A stretch of 64,000 nucleotides of DNA from Ceratorhiza oryzae-sativae (taxonomy: Eukaryota > Basidiomycota > Agaricomycetes > Cantharellales > Ceratobasidiaceae): NCBI GenBank assembly GCA_030998015.1, contig JARWMV010000235.1:744001-808000 (forward strand), given 5' to 3'. Below, in pieces: positions 46,453 to 60,663 of the stretch. A program made the position numbers and the translations under genes. Each line of letters opens with the position of its first letter. The first letter of the stretch is position 1. The notes beneath the pieces were generated by a model that was not told where the DNA came from, ran no database searches, and worked only from the letters and a program-made list of their open reading frames with translations.

Positions 46453-47890
46453 CAAATAAGACGTTCTTTTTTGTCTGGCGGTCCTATTAATTTGCGGAGG
46501 CTCGGAGACAGGCGTGCATTGAATGTGGTGGGGGAAACTGACGGAAAGTCATTCGAAAAGCGAGTCGAGTTTGTTTAGTGCGCAACTAGCAATGGAAATC
46601 GGACCTGCTCGTCTACCGACTGCGTTGAGATATATTTCCGACATTTCTTGAAAGACTTTGCTATCTAACATCGATTCTTCATCCCAAGTAGCGCCTAGGT
46701 TGAGGGGGTCAGAGAACCTAGAGGTTAGTATTCTTTAACGGGATATCCTGAGCAGCTGTTCTAGGCGACGTCATTTTGGCGACAGTGTGCGTCGGACGCG
46801 GGGGTATGAATATGAAGATGGCGCGGCCGTTTTGGGGATGTCGGATGACCATATGATTCACAGGTGGCATGTTTGAGCTCCCATAACTAAGCGCCGATTT
46901 GAACATTCGGGAGGTCACATAATACAAGTGGTTCTAGCCAACGCTAGGCTGGATTTGTCACGCATACAATCGCCCAAATTGTTAATAGTTATTGAAATGG
47001 TACTTAAATAAGAGCGCAACGTGTTATACGAGACCTTGGACGCGCAAATGCAGTTCAGGGCGTTGTTTCACGCTCGCGCACCTTGCGATGTTTTCCATGT
47101 ACTCTGAGCCAAATAGGTGGCTCTTTATAGCACCTTGTGGCGTGGTGAAAGTATTACGGTCAATTTTGGCAATATTGTTATCAGTCTTTCTGTGTCTGTA
47201 CACCACCTCGCTTTTTCCAACGTGGGGCTGAGCATATACCTCTAACATCCATCACTCTGCCAGGGTAGCTCCTGTTAATTTAATCGATCGGTTGCAATTG
47301 GTGCGGGCCTGAAGGCTACCCAGAAGCTATACAATTCACTGTGAGGAGGCACAAAGGTAGATAAACCAGACAACAGAGGGAGCGCACAAAGAGCTACAGA
47401 TTTTTAATTTTTTTAAAGGCGCATAAAAGTTGTTGTTCGTCAACCATCCTATTTCAGGAACATGGGTACAGACGCAGTGCTTGGAGTTGTAGCGGTTGCG
47501 TTTCTATCTAGATGCTTGTCTCGACCTCCTCCTCGTCACTGTTTTGGTGAGGGCTGGGGCGTCTGAGCAAACGAGCTGATCAAGGGACAGCTCCGGGGCG
47601 GGGGATAGGAGAAGGGCGAGGGGGTCTTCTGTACTCTCACGTGGAGGAGGGCTGGGGATAGGGCTATATGCTGGGGAACTTGCTAACAAACGAGATGGTG
47701 GAGGGACAGCGCCGGCGCGGCGCGGTGACTAGCCTGTGCCTGGAGCCGAGAATTTTTGTTTAAAAAAGGCACTGGAGGAGTTTCGTGTCTGTTTTCCTCA
47801 TCGTCCCTATCTTCTTCGAATCGAGTAGGCATCAGAGATGACGAGCCTCTAGAACGAGAACTACGTTAGTGACTATTTGTCGCGAATGGG
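46453..47890. other. Intergenic, mostly featureless
   Basis: About 1.4 kb. No gene recognised; the right part (from 47794) shares a degenerate tandem repeat with the small acidic frame that follows. Confidence 0.45.
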
Positions 47891-48010
47891 TTAATAGGGG
47901 GGGGGTGTGGCGCTATCTTCTTCATCTTCCCTATCCTCTTCGAATCGAGTATCTATCGGGGGTGACGGATAACGATATTTGCGATCATTTCTCGAGAATG
48001 GGTTGACAGG
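47794..48010. repeat. Degenerate tandem duplication
   Basis: Two imperfect copies with an offset of about 112-124 bp. CTTCGAATCGAGTA recurs at 47814-47827 and 47938-47951 with matching upstream CCCTAT-CTTC text, and AATGGGTT-A-AGG recurs at 47885 and 47997. On the minus strand the units read TRFEEDR-DEE-PP. Confidence 0.5.
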
Positions 48011-48196
48011 AGGAAGTGTTGGGCTCTCTTGATCTTGATCTTTGTCCGTCGTGGGTTGTGTGTAGGGGTTGACGGCCCCGAGCTCGACGACAACATCATC
48101 CCCTGATTCATGTCCAGTGCGATAGGACCCATCGGGCCTTCGGCGATGTATATTTTGCCTAGGGAGAGATAGAGGTGAACTTACATCCTGAGACAT
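47891..48196 (-). CDS. Small acidic disordered hypothetical protein
   Basis: 101-codon frame starting MSQDVSSPLSLP and ending EEDSATPPPY. Composition is rich in Pro, Asp, Glu and Arg, with no fold or transmembrane segment. Coding is uncertain. Support is only the length and the repeated TRFEEDR-DEE unit, which is read in frame here and again downstream after the stop, as if the C terminus had once been longer. It could be the last exon of a decayed gene. Confidence 0.3.
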   Translation of the reverse strand: MSQDVSSPLSLPRQNIHRRRPDGSYRTGHESGDDVVVELGAVNPYTQPTTDKDQDQESPTLPPVNPFSRNDRKYRYPSPPIDTRFEEDREDEEDSATPPPY

Positions 48197-48555
48197 TTAG
48201 AGTCTTGTAAAATCCAATTGTGGGGGGTAGACTGGGTTGGTTCACCTGCTCCATCCCGCCTTTAAGTCTGAGCGTTATGGGACGGCGAGCGCGGAGCCGA
48301 CTCGGGCACGGTTCGTCCAGGTACCTGAGCGCTCGATGGTTGGTTTCGGGTGTCATAGCATCCAGGCAAGATCTAGGCTTAGTTGGATCAGTCTGCGAGC
48401 GTCTACACAGCAGAGTGATAGGGGCAAGATCACGTGCGATCCGGTGGATTACATCATCGATGCCTTGTGCGGACGGATCATGCTGGAGAATGACCACCCC
48501 GCCAAAGTTTGGCAGTTATTCGGTTCTTTTACTCTCGAACACGACTTGACCGAGG
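48197..48555. other. Upstream region of the MCC beta gene
   Basis: About 360 bp. Open frames on both strands but none with domain character; presumably promoter and leader of the carboxylase gene. Confidence 0.45.
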
Positions 48556-50918
48556 ATGTTGAGACTGACTCGCTCTTTGCGAACACCTGGCCTCGCTCGA
48601 GTGCTTAGCACGAGGGGTATACATGATGCTTCGAGGTTGCCTTCATTAGTGTCGACGAGTAGCCCCGATTTTATTGAAAAGTCTGAGGCTATGGATGGAT
48701 TGGTAAATTTGCGCGTTATATCAGGTTGTTTATTTGGGCACTTAATTACTTGTTGATTCTAGGTCTCAAAGTATGAGGAGCTTCTCAAGAGTGCTCGGCA
48801 AGGCGGTGGACTGAAAGCTCAGGAGCGGATGAAGTCCAAGGGAAAATTGACACCACGAGAAAGGCACGTCAATCCGGCTGAATTATAGGCAGGGTATATT
48901 AACCAATCCTAAAAGGATTGCTGCCCTGTTGGATCCTCATTCGCCGTTCCTCGAGCTTTCGAGTCTCGCTGCCAATGGCTTGTACGGTGACAGTGTGCCT
49001 GGGGCTGGCATTATCACAGGAATAGGCACAATCAACGGGCGAGAGTGTATGATAGTTTGTAATGACGCGACTGTCAAGGGAGGAAGTTATTTCCCGATGA
49101 CTGTAAGTAACGACGTACAATGTCGTCAATTCCTTACCAATCCCTCGCTTTTAGGTCAAAAAGCATTTGCGGGCACAGGAGATCGCAATGCAAAATGGAT
49201 TGCCTTGCGTTTATTTGGGTGCGTGGAATTCTCGCTAACTCTCCAATTAGTTTAACGTGTGAACTGGACAGTCGAGTCTGGAGGAGCTGCTTTACCCCAT
49301 CAGGCCAATGTCTTCCCCGATAGGGAGCATTTTGGCCGGATTTTCTACAACATGGCACAGATGAGTCGAATGGGGATTCCGCAGGTAAGTGGGCGACGTT
49401 TGCTTGATAACAAGTTTTCAACGTTTGGCTGGCAGATCAGCGTGGTTCACGGTATTAGTGTCGCAGGAGGCGCTTACGTCCCTGCGATGGCTGACGAGAA
49501 TATTATCGTAAGACAGCAAGGTTAGCACCTAGAATACGTCTCGTAAATCGTTTTTCTCATGGAATATTATAGGCAGAATCTTCCTGGCTGGCCCTCCACT
49601 CGTTAAAGCGGCAACAGGCGAGGTTGTAGACGATGAGACATTGGGAGGGGGCGATATGCATTCGTCAGAGTCTGGAGTGACCGACCATCTCGCCCGTGAC
49701 GATGCACATGCAATCGAGATTGCGCGTGCGTGCGTGGCTGACCTTGGGAGCGGGTCTTGGGCTGCGACTCCAGTAAGTTTTCTAAACTCAACCATCAATC
49801 ACCACCCTGAGACTTCTGTGTTCGGATAGCCTCCTAAAGCTCCTGAAGAGCCCTTGTATCCTGCGCATGAGCTGCATGGTATTGTAGGCACTGATGTCCG
49901 ACAAGGTTTTGATATGAGAGATGTGATCGCTCGAATTGTGGATGGTTCGAGCTTTCGGGAGTTCAAGAAGGAGTATGGTCCAACGATCGTTACGGTAAGA
50001 AATCTGATTCTTCGGCATTCTGAATCAATCAACTGAATTATGGACTAGGGCTTCGCACATGTTCATGGTTATCCAGTCGGAATCATTGCCAACAACGGCA
50101 TTCTATTCTCCCCTTCTGCATTGAAAGCAACGCACTTTATTGAGCTCTGTTCTCAAAGGAAAATCCCGTTGCTTTTCTTGGTAAATGTCACTGGTACGCG
50201 CAACACCACTGATTCATCCGGATGCTCAAGCTTGCATGACAGGGTACATGGTCGGCTCGAAGGCGGAGAAAGGAGGCATCGCCAAGGATGGGGCAAAAAT
50301 GGTCCGAGCAGTAGCCTGTGTGGACGTTCCTAAACTTACGGTAATTGTTGGGGGGTCGTTTGGAGCGGGTAATTATGGTGCGTTGGTCTGGCCGGTTAAG
50401 GACGCTTTGCCTTTGCTCACTGAACTTGGGTAGGAATGTGCGGTCGTGCGGTAAGACGTTTGAGATAAGATCTTTCAATTGTCTAAACGTGTTTATGTAG
50501 TATTCACCGAGGTTCTTGTGGATGTGGCCCGTAAGTTTGGAGTCAGGTTGCATGATCATTGGAGTTAACATTTCCACGCATATAGAATGCCAAAGTCTCT
50601 GTCATGGGATCTGGACAGCTGTCCGAAGTTATGACTACGGTTTCCAAGTGCGTTGTGTTTGTGCTCGTTGCGTACAGACTCGGCTGATTCAAGCCATCGC
50701 ACGACAGAGATCCAGCCCAGCATGCGTCACTCAAGGCCGAAATAGAGGACCAATCTACGGCACTTTATGCAACCGCTAGAATATGGGATGATGGGATTAT
50801 TCGTCCTCAAGATACACGAAATGCCGTTGGCTTGGGATTGGCACTCGCGGCAAGGGAGCGAAGGGCCGGTTCGGTGGCTGGCAATGCTGAGGGAGGATTC
50901 GGTGTATTCCGCATGTAA
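48556..50918 (+). CDS. MCCB: Methylcrotonoyl-CoA carboxylase beta subunit, mitochondrial
   Basis: Carboxyltransferase subunit of 3-methylcrotonyl-CoA carboxylase, the biotin-dependent step of leucine catabolism in the mitochondrial matrix. The start gives an Arg-rich presequence ([21 protein letters not shown]). The body follows the family: [98 protein letters not shown], then the second crotonase fold with [57 protein letters not shown], and a C terminus [27 protein letters not shown] ending GGFGVFRM. Roughly ten short introns; the one after PRER (48864) seems to use a GC donor (GCACGT). Its alpha-subunit partner is not in this window. Confidence 0.94.
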
Positions 50919-51435
50919 AGTGGTGCTCCGCGATTTCATAATATATCCGCATTACCGCATGATATGTGTATTTGATCGCACATCGCCTGTGGAGCCGGAG
51001 AACGGACCCGAATATCTACGTCATCGCATCACGCGTTACACCACCAGTTCTTACAATGGTTAGCCGCTCAACAAAGATGTGCTCGAGGCTGGAGCGTGGT
51101 TACTCTCTACTCTGGAGTCTCAAACATATGTTCTAGACCAGCTCCATTCATATTCATGTGCAATGCGACATGTTTAACGAATTTAGGACCTATCGGTTGT
51201 GCAACGATGGCCGAACTTCAATCTGCCTAAAATGGAAACTACCACCTGCATGGGCTCGTTATTTGGACGAGCAAATACGGTACCCTAGCGTTACTCCAAA
51301 GCCGCTACTCCTATTGATCTTGCACAGCGTTACCGCCTAGCTTCGGCTAGTTGTACCCCAGGCCCGACCACCACATGAATTCGACAGCTAACTTGGTTTC
51401 TGCATCTCAATCGGCTAGGATACTCTCACCCTCTG
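50919..51435. other. Intergenic, no gene seen
   Basis: About 520 bp with short frames only, between the carboxylase and the kinase gene. Confidence 0.5.
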
Positions 51436-54400
51436 ATGTCAAGCTCCGCTACAATTGAAGATATTGCAGACAAAATAAGCGCACTATGGAAGATTTGTCG
51501 AAACGTCGTAGTCCACCAGGTAGATATTCTCAGTATCGTTTGGGAGTATGCTTGAAGAAGCGGGACTCTTAGCATCGCTGCACTCGAATACACCGATGCG
51601 CTAGAGATATGTTGGATGCTGTCCAAGATATGGATGGAGAGCGAGGGTTGGAGCTAGTTATTTCGGACATCAACAGGTATGTATGACGTAGTTCCCCGTA
51701 GTCTCGCGGACTCTCATGAGTGGTCAGTGTCCTTAGTCGCACTCTGCAATCCCTGAAGCAGTGGGCATCGATATCGCCTTACCAAGCTGTCGTCGACGAA
51801 GTCAAGTTCCTCGCATGCATCGATTCGCAGCTCCAAGTGTTAGCCGAGTGCGATTCACACTACGTTGTTAGTATATCCAGCCGCAATGTGGGGTGTTTCT
51901 CACCACGATCAAATTGCAGTTTGGCTTCGAGCGGCAGTGGGCTTCAGCGTACGCTCGAGCCAAGACAAGAGACGAAAATGAACTGGAGGAGAGGTTGATC
52001 CAAATTGCCGAAGAAGAACTCGAAACAGAGGCGGATGGAACGAACTCGAGGGCTCAGTCTCCACCGCCCAAGACGCCCACCTCCACAGCGATGGAGCGTT
52101 TACTAGCTGAAGGGGTGAATATATTATCCCCTCATTGCTCAATAAGCTTATAATTTCATTGGCAGTTCAAACGTTCGAAGATGAATCATACCAAGATCAA
52201 TTACGAACCAACGTCGGACCCGTTAGGATGGGAAATCGAGGTATTGTCACAGGAATACAACGACTCTGTCCAAATGACCTCTCAATACCAACCGCCTCTA
52301 TTGGTGCCGAACGAGCTTTCACCTGTAATTGCACCTTTGGCGCAGGATTTAGTCTCAATCGGCGAGGGGTTTCTCGGGGACCCTGATGATTTCGCGATGC
52401 ATGGGGTGTCGCACGTCCCGTTCGTGACAATATCCGATATCAACAAAATGGAAAACGCCTCGTACTTGCACAACATCAGAGACCTTAGTTTTCAGATACG
52501 ACTCTACGGTGGTCACCCAATGCGCAGAACTGGGTCCATCATGTCATATCTGGGGAGCAAGGTTGAAGACCAGTTTAACCCTGAGGCGGTTGAAAAAACC
52601 GCTCTGTCTTTTCAACAAAACAACAACTCTCTTGTTACGGTTCGAATTTGCTCACCACATCCCAGTGATAACCTACTTCATAGCATGATTCAACGAGTGC
52701 GTGTCTCCAACCGAATCCATATAATCCGAACTTAGCTTTTTTGTTTTTGTTTTACAGAGATTACTCCAGGAAGCGTGCATATGGTCTCGGTTGACACACA
52801 GAAACATCGTCTCGTTCCTGGGTATGTGTCGGTACCTGAAGCTAGAGAAAACCCCAATAGTGGCGTTGGTTTCTCCTTGGCATGAGCGAACACTTTCCGA
52901 TTATGTTAAAGTGTTTGAAGATGTCGATCATATTGCCCTGGTACGCGCATTATTGTTAGCTATGGCGGTCCTAACGAATAACTTTAGGTAACGGGAGTCG
53001 CTCAAGGACTACATTACTTGCATTCTCATGGGCTACACCACGGCGGACTGCATGCGGTGAGAATAATCGGATTTCTGTCGTACAGGCTGAGTAGTTTATT
53101 TTATATAAAGGGTTCAGTGTTCGTGAACGAACATGGACATGCTCAGATAGGCAACTTTTCGATGTGTTCAAAATTTGAGCTCAACCCTCCTCTCAATCTT
53201 CTCATTCGTTTGATGGGGCAGGGCGTCCTACGGTGCATGGCCCCCGAAGTAAGTGTTTAGATTACCAAGTTCAAAGTTGGTTTAATCGTCAGTGTAGTAC
53301 ATCCAAGGCCGAGTTCGAACCTCGGCAATGATGCTCAAGGCAGATGTATGGTCCCTGGCCATGGTTGTACTGCAGGTATGTCGAGGAACTCTATCACAAA
53401 ACTGCAGTACCGACTAGCGCCCCTCAGATATTTACTCATAAAACACCCTTCGAGGGCGTTCCAATGCCTCATGGACTGGTATCATTCCTCTATCAGGGCC
53501 CCACTCCCGCTCACCCTTCGACGACCGAAGCCTCAGACGTTCTGGCGTCCAGGACTCCTCACAAACGAAAGCGGGCACCCGGATTTCCTATACCTAAGTC
53601 ACAAGCTGCTGCATTGGAGGCTGCCGCTGAGGCCGCTGCGGCAGTTGTTCCGTCAAAGGCAGAAGGGCACAGCGCAGTTGGCCGCGGATTGACTAACGAT
53701 ATGTGGTCGCTTCTGCAGTGGTGTTGGAAATACGACCCTCAAGCACGTCCCACGATGGACGAAGTTGTTCAACGGCTGAAGGAAATTTCAGAGTCGAGCT
53801 CCATCGGATTAAAGAATATCACTGCCTGGGTCCGGAAGACCAAATTCATTCCTGTCGCGAATGGAGGTCAATGCGATGTGGGTTTAAAATTTATGGGGTT
53901 TCTTTCCGATCCGAGTGCGCATTTACCAGGTGTTTATTGGCGAATTCGTCGCGTACCCGCACGAAAAAGTCGCTATGAAGAAACTTCGATTCTACGATAG
54001 CGATGACTTGGATTCTGAACGCAAGGTATGAAACTTTCTACTCGTCGAAGTCCAGTTCACAAATAGTTACTTGTTAGAAAATCATCCGCGAAGTCAGGCT
54101 TTGGAGCGAGCTCAAACACCCCAACATTCTTGAACTCTATGGCCTTTACGATACTGGGGGTACATCGATATACATGGTATCGAAATGGATGTCCAGTGGC
54201 ACTGTTCCAGAATACCTCAAGAAGCACCCAGAAGCGAATCGACGGAACATAGTGGGTTGAATTTACTCTCCCCGTTGTGGGTTCAACTGATATGCATGCT
54301 TTCGTTTCAGATTTCAGACGCGTTGCACGGACTTTGTTATCTACACGAACTTTACATCTTACACGGGGATCTGAAAGGGGTATGTACTTGTGTAGTGCTT

Positions 54401-54934
54401 GCGAAAATGCCCTTTAATGTTGGGAATAGACGAACATCCTAGTCAAAGACGACGGAACTGCTTGCCTGGCTGACATGGGTCTCTCTCGTACTTGCCATGA
54501 ACCTACGACCAACTCTCTGAGAGGGAGCGGCAGTACTCAGTATATGAGCCCTGAAATCCTGTTGACCGATGAATCTAGAGGTACTCAAAAATTACCTATA
54601 AAAACAATGGAGAGCGATATCTTTGCGTTTGGTTTGGTAATAAGAGAGGTGTGTGAAGGTGACTTTAAGTTAACGGTACATTGACACGATGGGAATGCAG
54701 ATTCTTGGAGACGAACGACCGTATGCCGAGATACGAAACCCTGCGCAAGTTATTCGGCTAATTGTCAATGGACATACACTCCCACGACCCAACAACCCCG
54801 TTGCAAAACGATGGCTTTGTGACCGGATGTGGGAAATCGTCCAAGCTGCGACGAACAAGGACCCCACAGCCCGACCACTGGCTGCTGATCTCGAGAAGCG
54901 GTTCCACGCTGTCCTCTTGGAAGCCCAACATTGA
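51436..54934 (+). CDS. Helical-bundle / pseudokinase / kinase protein
   Basis: Starts MSSSATIEDIADKISALWKIC. The first ~110 residues are amphipathic helices with the pattern CRNVVVHQHRCTRIHRCARDMLDAVQ, which resembles the N-terminal four-helix bundle of MLKL/HeLo-like proteins; this is pattern recognition only. An acidic linker follows. Kinase-like domain 1 (about 52480-53800) lacks a glycine loop, has HSHGLHHGGLHA in the catalytic-loop position and GNFS instead of DFG, so it is almost surely a pseudokinase. It carries an unusual insert rich in Ala and Pro. Domain 2 (about 53830-54920) has ANGGQCDVF, VAMKKLRF (VAIK lysine), LHGDLKG plus TNILV, ADMGLS in place of DFG, and SPEILL, ending LEKRFHAVLLEAQH. 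It is probably a cytosolic signalling protein. About ten introns; the frame was followed through by eye. Confidence 0.75.
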
Positions 54935-56469
54935 ATCGAAAGAAATATATCTATCTTTGAGGGATTTTAATGGATTTAGAGCGACCATGCTCATGCCCAC
55001 AACTTTGTATTATCACAAGCTTTCCATCCACTCTCGTCGCTTGTTTTATTGACGCACTCGACACTGTATTTCTACCTGCCCTTACAAAGAGGCAACCTGC
55101 TGTATAACTATGTCACAACAATGAAAATAACGAGTAGTAAAAGAGAAGACACATGGGCGTCATCGTCATATCCTAGGGATAACTCATCTGAGGCGCAACC
55201 TCTACCTGGGTCAGCCGCATATGACGTACCCCGGCCCCACACTCACACTTGATGACTTACGCAGGGGATGGACCGCAATCGATGCTCACAGGCGGCTCCA
55301 CCAAGCTCGAAGTTTACCTTCGGTTCTGACTCCAACCCGGCCCACTCGAATGCACCATAGTTAGGCATCTATGCTTCACGTTATGGACGAGTCTAAATCT
55401 ATCAGATCTGATCATGTAGCCTAACATCTATGACGCACTTTCCATCGGCCACGGCGCCGCTGCCTTGCTGCCGCAACTCACTTCCCTATGTGGGTCTCTT
55501 CAGGAAAAATACCGGTGATACGGATCGTCGCTGTGAGAATACCCCTAATCGTTGGCATTATTCTGTCCAATATTCACCAGTTGATTTGAAGCATTGACCA
55601 CGGCAAAAGTGGCGGAGCGGAGAACACGGGAGTGAGTGACGGCCAGGACTATGCTTGCAAAAAGACCTACCCAGAGCGTGTTTGAACTCCAGAAACTGGC
55701 AATATTCGTGTAAGCACAGGCTCTTGAAAGGAATTTCCCTTGCTACCTTGCCTCACTAGCCTTGTTTCTCTCGTCCAATGGTCAATTCAGATCCAATACT
55801 TCAACCACGAGAGCCGCTGGACAGACCTACCGCTTCGGGTTTCAGGTTCGAATGCACCCGGGGTAGATCTTTTCAACTTGACCCATGTCTGGTCGTTTTG
55901 ACCGATTATTCTCTGTTATCAACTTCCCATTCTAGCGAACGTTTACAGTCTAAAGCAGGATCCATAGCCTTTGTCTTTGGTATTTATATAATGACCTGTC
56001 AAAATTACTAAGTTCATCGAGGCCCTGAAACGATTGAGAGCAGTTGGAAAACGGGAGAAATCTTCTGGGAATTGCCAGGGGGCGTAGAAGGATCGGGTCA
56101 GCTGGCTGACGCTGAGGCGAAACACGGGATTTCCCTCTGTCCTGTATTTATATGCGCTATAAGCGTCCTACTAACCTCAAGTCGAAACACAGCAGATCAG
56201 ATTTAAGAGGAAATCAGGTGATTCCCGTTTTCTGTTGCGAAGATAGTACTTAATTTCAAAAGGAGTTGACAAACGCCTTGCGCTTCGGGGTGTGGCTGGG
56301 ATGTGGCTAGCTACACGCGCTGCGATCAAAGGATCGAAGAAGCGATCCATCACCGCCACCATAAACGCGTTTATGACCAAAAAGGCAACGACATCCGAGC
56401 CCAGCGTCCTAAACCCATCCACCACGAGCGTACTATCCGGACCGCCCCGCTGAACTTGCACGACTTGAT
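54935..56469. other. Intergenic, no gene seen
   Basis: About 1.5 kb. Short frames only; the last few hundred bases are the promoter of the MAP kinase gene. Confidence 0.5.
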
Positions 56470-58295
<1,826 letters not shown>

Positions 58296-58941
58296 GCGGA
58301 GTTGAAACTTCAATAGTTAAATCAGATGGCTATAGAGCTTCTTTGGATTGTATTAGTTTGGATTCTGGATCTACATATACTACCTAAAATCGATTGAAGT
58401 CAAGTACATTTATCGGTAGCATGGATCTATCACATCCCCTCGGCATGAAATCAAGCATTGTTAGAGGCTACTACGTGTTCGTGCCGTACTTTGTAACATT
58501 TCCCGCGTCTGTGATGGGATTACTGTTGCGCGCCAAGCCCGCAACCTGTGTGCATCGAGCTTTGTGATGGCTGATTTATCATCAGTGCGCTCATTTCGCA
58601 CGTGCGGTTGACAAATCGGTGACGAGGCCCTCAGGAACAGAACCGCTGACGAGTCCTGGTTTAGAATGCCATACGTCTGGTTCTTCTGTGATTCGTGGTC
58701 AGTCTTGAGCTCTAGCTATTTTCGCTGAGCAAGCAGCGGCCATGCGGTCAGCAAGCCGACCCAACGAGACACTTGATCATTGTAATGTTGACTTGCTATT
58801 TTGGCGCCTCTACATGCCCAAAGCTATAAAAGGTGCTGTGTCTACCCCAGCAACCTCATCGGTCTTGTCGCTACTCTTCGAGATACCGGTTCCTACCTGC
58901 CTTCTCTACCAGCTCTCTACTCTACCACAGCACTCGGCGCC
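58296..58941. other. Intergenic with promoter of the AtaL-like gene
   Basis: About 650 bp. It contains a TATA box (58825-58832). The upstream frame starting at 58742 is not continuous with a known domain and is not called. Confidence 0.5.
58825..58832 (+). promoter_or_regulatory. TATA box of the AtaL-like gene
   Basis: TATAAAAG, 110 bp before the start codon at 58942, followed by a pyrimidine-rich leader. Confidence 0.55.
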
Positions 58942-59460
58942 ATGTCTAGTTTCAACTTTGCCTACACCGCTCCGTTCCCTGTGGAGACCAAAATCACCGT
59001 TGATCAGGCATTCGAAGCACTCCGTATCAAGTGCCGCGAGCCCATGAAGTTCGTGCCTGCCATCGTTGCTTGTGAAGTTCTCGAGGAGACTCCTACCTAC
59101 ATTAAACGCAAGGCAACGACGCGCGACGGGAAGGTCATGTTGGAGGACATCGATTTGTATAAGCCGGTGCTGGTGAGTCTGGCTACGCATTTTAGCTTAT
59201 ATGATAGCTGAACATGGTTCGTCGAATAGGTGACTTTCAAGAGCAACACCGGGGCCTATGTCACTAATCTGATCTCCGAAAATGCAGAGGGCGTCAAGCT
59301 CTTGACATTTACGTTTTCGCTCCCTCGGCCGGAGCATGCTCCCACCGGAACTGAAGCGGGGGCTGATTGGGAGAAAGGATTCTATCAGGGCGGCAAGGGC
59401 GCTGTAGAAGGCAGTCTGAAGGCGATCTTGGAGGTGTTTGAAGCGGGAGAGCTGAACTAG
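58942..59460 (+). CDS. AtaL-like SRPBCC (DUF1857) protein
   Basis: About 154 residues in two exons split by one short intron (about 59173-59229). It starts MSSFNFAYTAPFP; the fold order, with VDQAFEALRIKCREPMKFVP, CEVLEETPTYIKRKATTRDG, VTFKSNTGAYVTNLISEN, LLTFTFSLPRPEH and a C-terminal helix EGSLKAILEVFEAGELN, matches the DUF1857/AtaL branch of the START-like superfamily. These small proteins form a hydrophobic pocket; some members sit in secondary-metabolite clusters, but no catalytic residue can be assigned here. The strong TATA box suggests substantial or inducible expression. Reading frame and intron are clean. Confidence 0.85.
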
Positions 59461-60663
59461 GATGATGTATCACTGCTGTTATTTCAACTTGGCTCGACGA
59501 ATGAATATATGAATATTTGAGGCAGATTTTTATAGGGTCTGATATAAGAGGCATGCGTATTCTTTTAGTTGTCGTGTTGCCAGAGGCCATTTCGGGGCGC
59601 GCTTAATTTGGTCATCAATATAGGGGTTCTGCGTAAATGCGTGGCCTGCATATTGGTCGGGCCAACCTTAACCAGCTGTGGCGGTATGAATAGTGTTTTT
59701 CTCGTGAATATACACCTGCATACACTATAGGAAAGTTGCGATAGAGACATCTCTTACAGGTTTGCAGTGTTGGCCAAATCTCTTTCGGATTTCTAACTTT
59801 GTCTACGCCCATATATTCCCCAAGGGCATAGGGATCGAATAGTTGAGGTATCACCGTCAAAAGCCTAAGGCCACAGAAGTTCGTATCGATTATCGCGCCC
59901 ACCGAAGTGCTCGGATACATACTAAACTTTATCCAGTGTATGACTACCAACAGGGATAGTAGGGCTGTAGTCTAGGCCATTGATTTATATACACTTACCT
60001 TCGTATCTCTAGTTCCTTCAACCAAGCGTTCTTAAATAAAGCGAGGGTAGTTCAAGCTAGATGCACAAGGGGCTTTGTTTCATCGAATGTATTGTTGAAG
60101 ATATTTGGGGAGAAAGGTCTTTGGGCGTTTTCGTTGCCGTTTCCAATGCTGGAGGATGTTGAGCCCAGTCAAAAACCAATCGCCATGGGGAAACGCATTA
60201 CGATATCGGCGAGGCGGTTGTAGATAAAAAAAGAAAATTGGGCGAGTGATATAGCTGTACGGGGTCGAAGAGTTGTAATCGATCAGTAGATTACGTCGTA
60301 GTGGACCAATTATTGAACGCACGGCCTATGATCCCTGTTGCAGAACTAAACGGGGTCATGTGACGTTGTTGCTCATCTCCCTCACGCGCTACACGTGACG
60401 ACGCCTCTCTTAACTCAAACCACTGTGTCCTTGGAAAGGTTAGTTCAAGTATCTTATTTACATACGTGGTTCTTGTGTTTAACCTTGGTGTTGTTATACA
60501 TTCAGTTCAGAGCGTATCAGTCAGCCGCCGTGGTTGTGACGTATGATCTACTTCACCCTCGATCGTATCATCTGCCACCTGAGCCCGTAGTTAGTTGTTC
60601 TCGTGTCCCCGTAAGTGCCTCATATTGGAGTTTGGCGAGGGCTAAGGGTATTTTAGTCTCGCA
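59461..60663. other. Intergenic, no gene seen
   Basis: About 1.2 kb. Short frames only. The frame opening at 60395 has no domain character and overlaps the next gene out of frame. Confidence 0.5.

Noticed and set aside
48159..48497. 112-codon minus-strand frame
   Set aside because: No domain; it overlaps the presumed promoter of the MCC beta gene and its continuation into 47891-48196 lacks a convincing splice.
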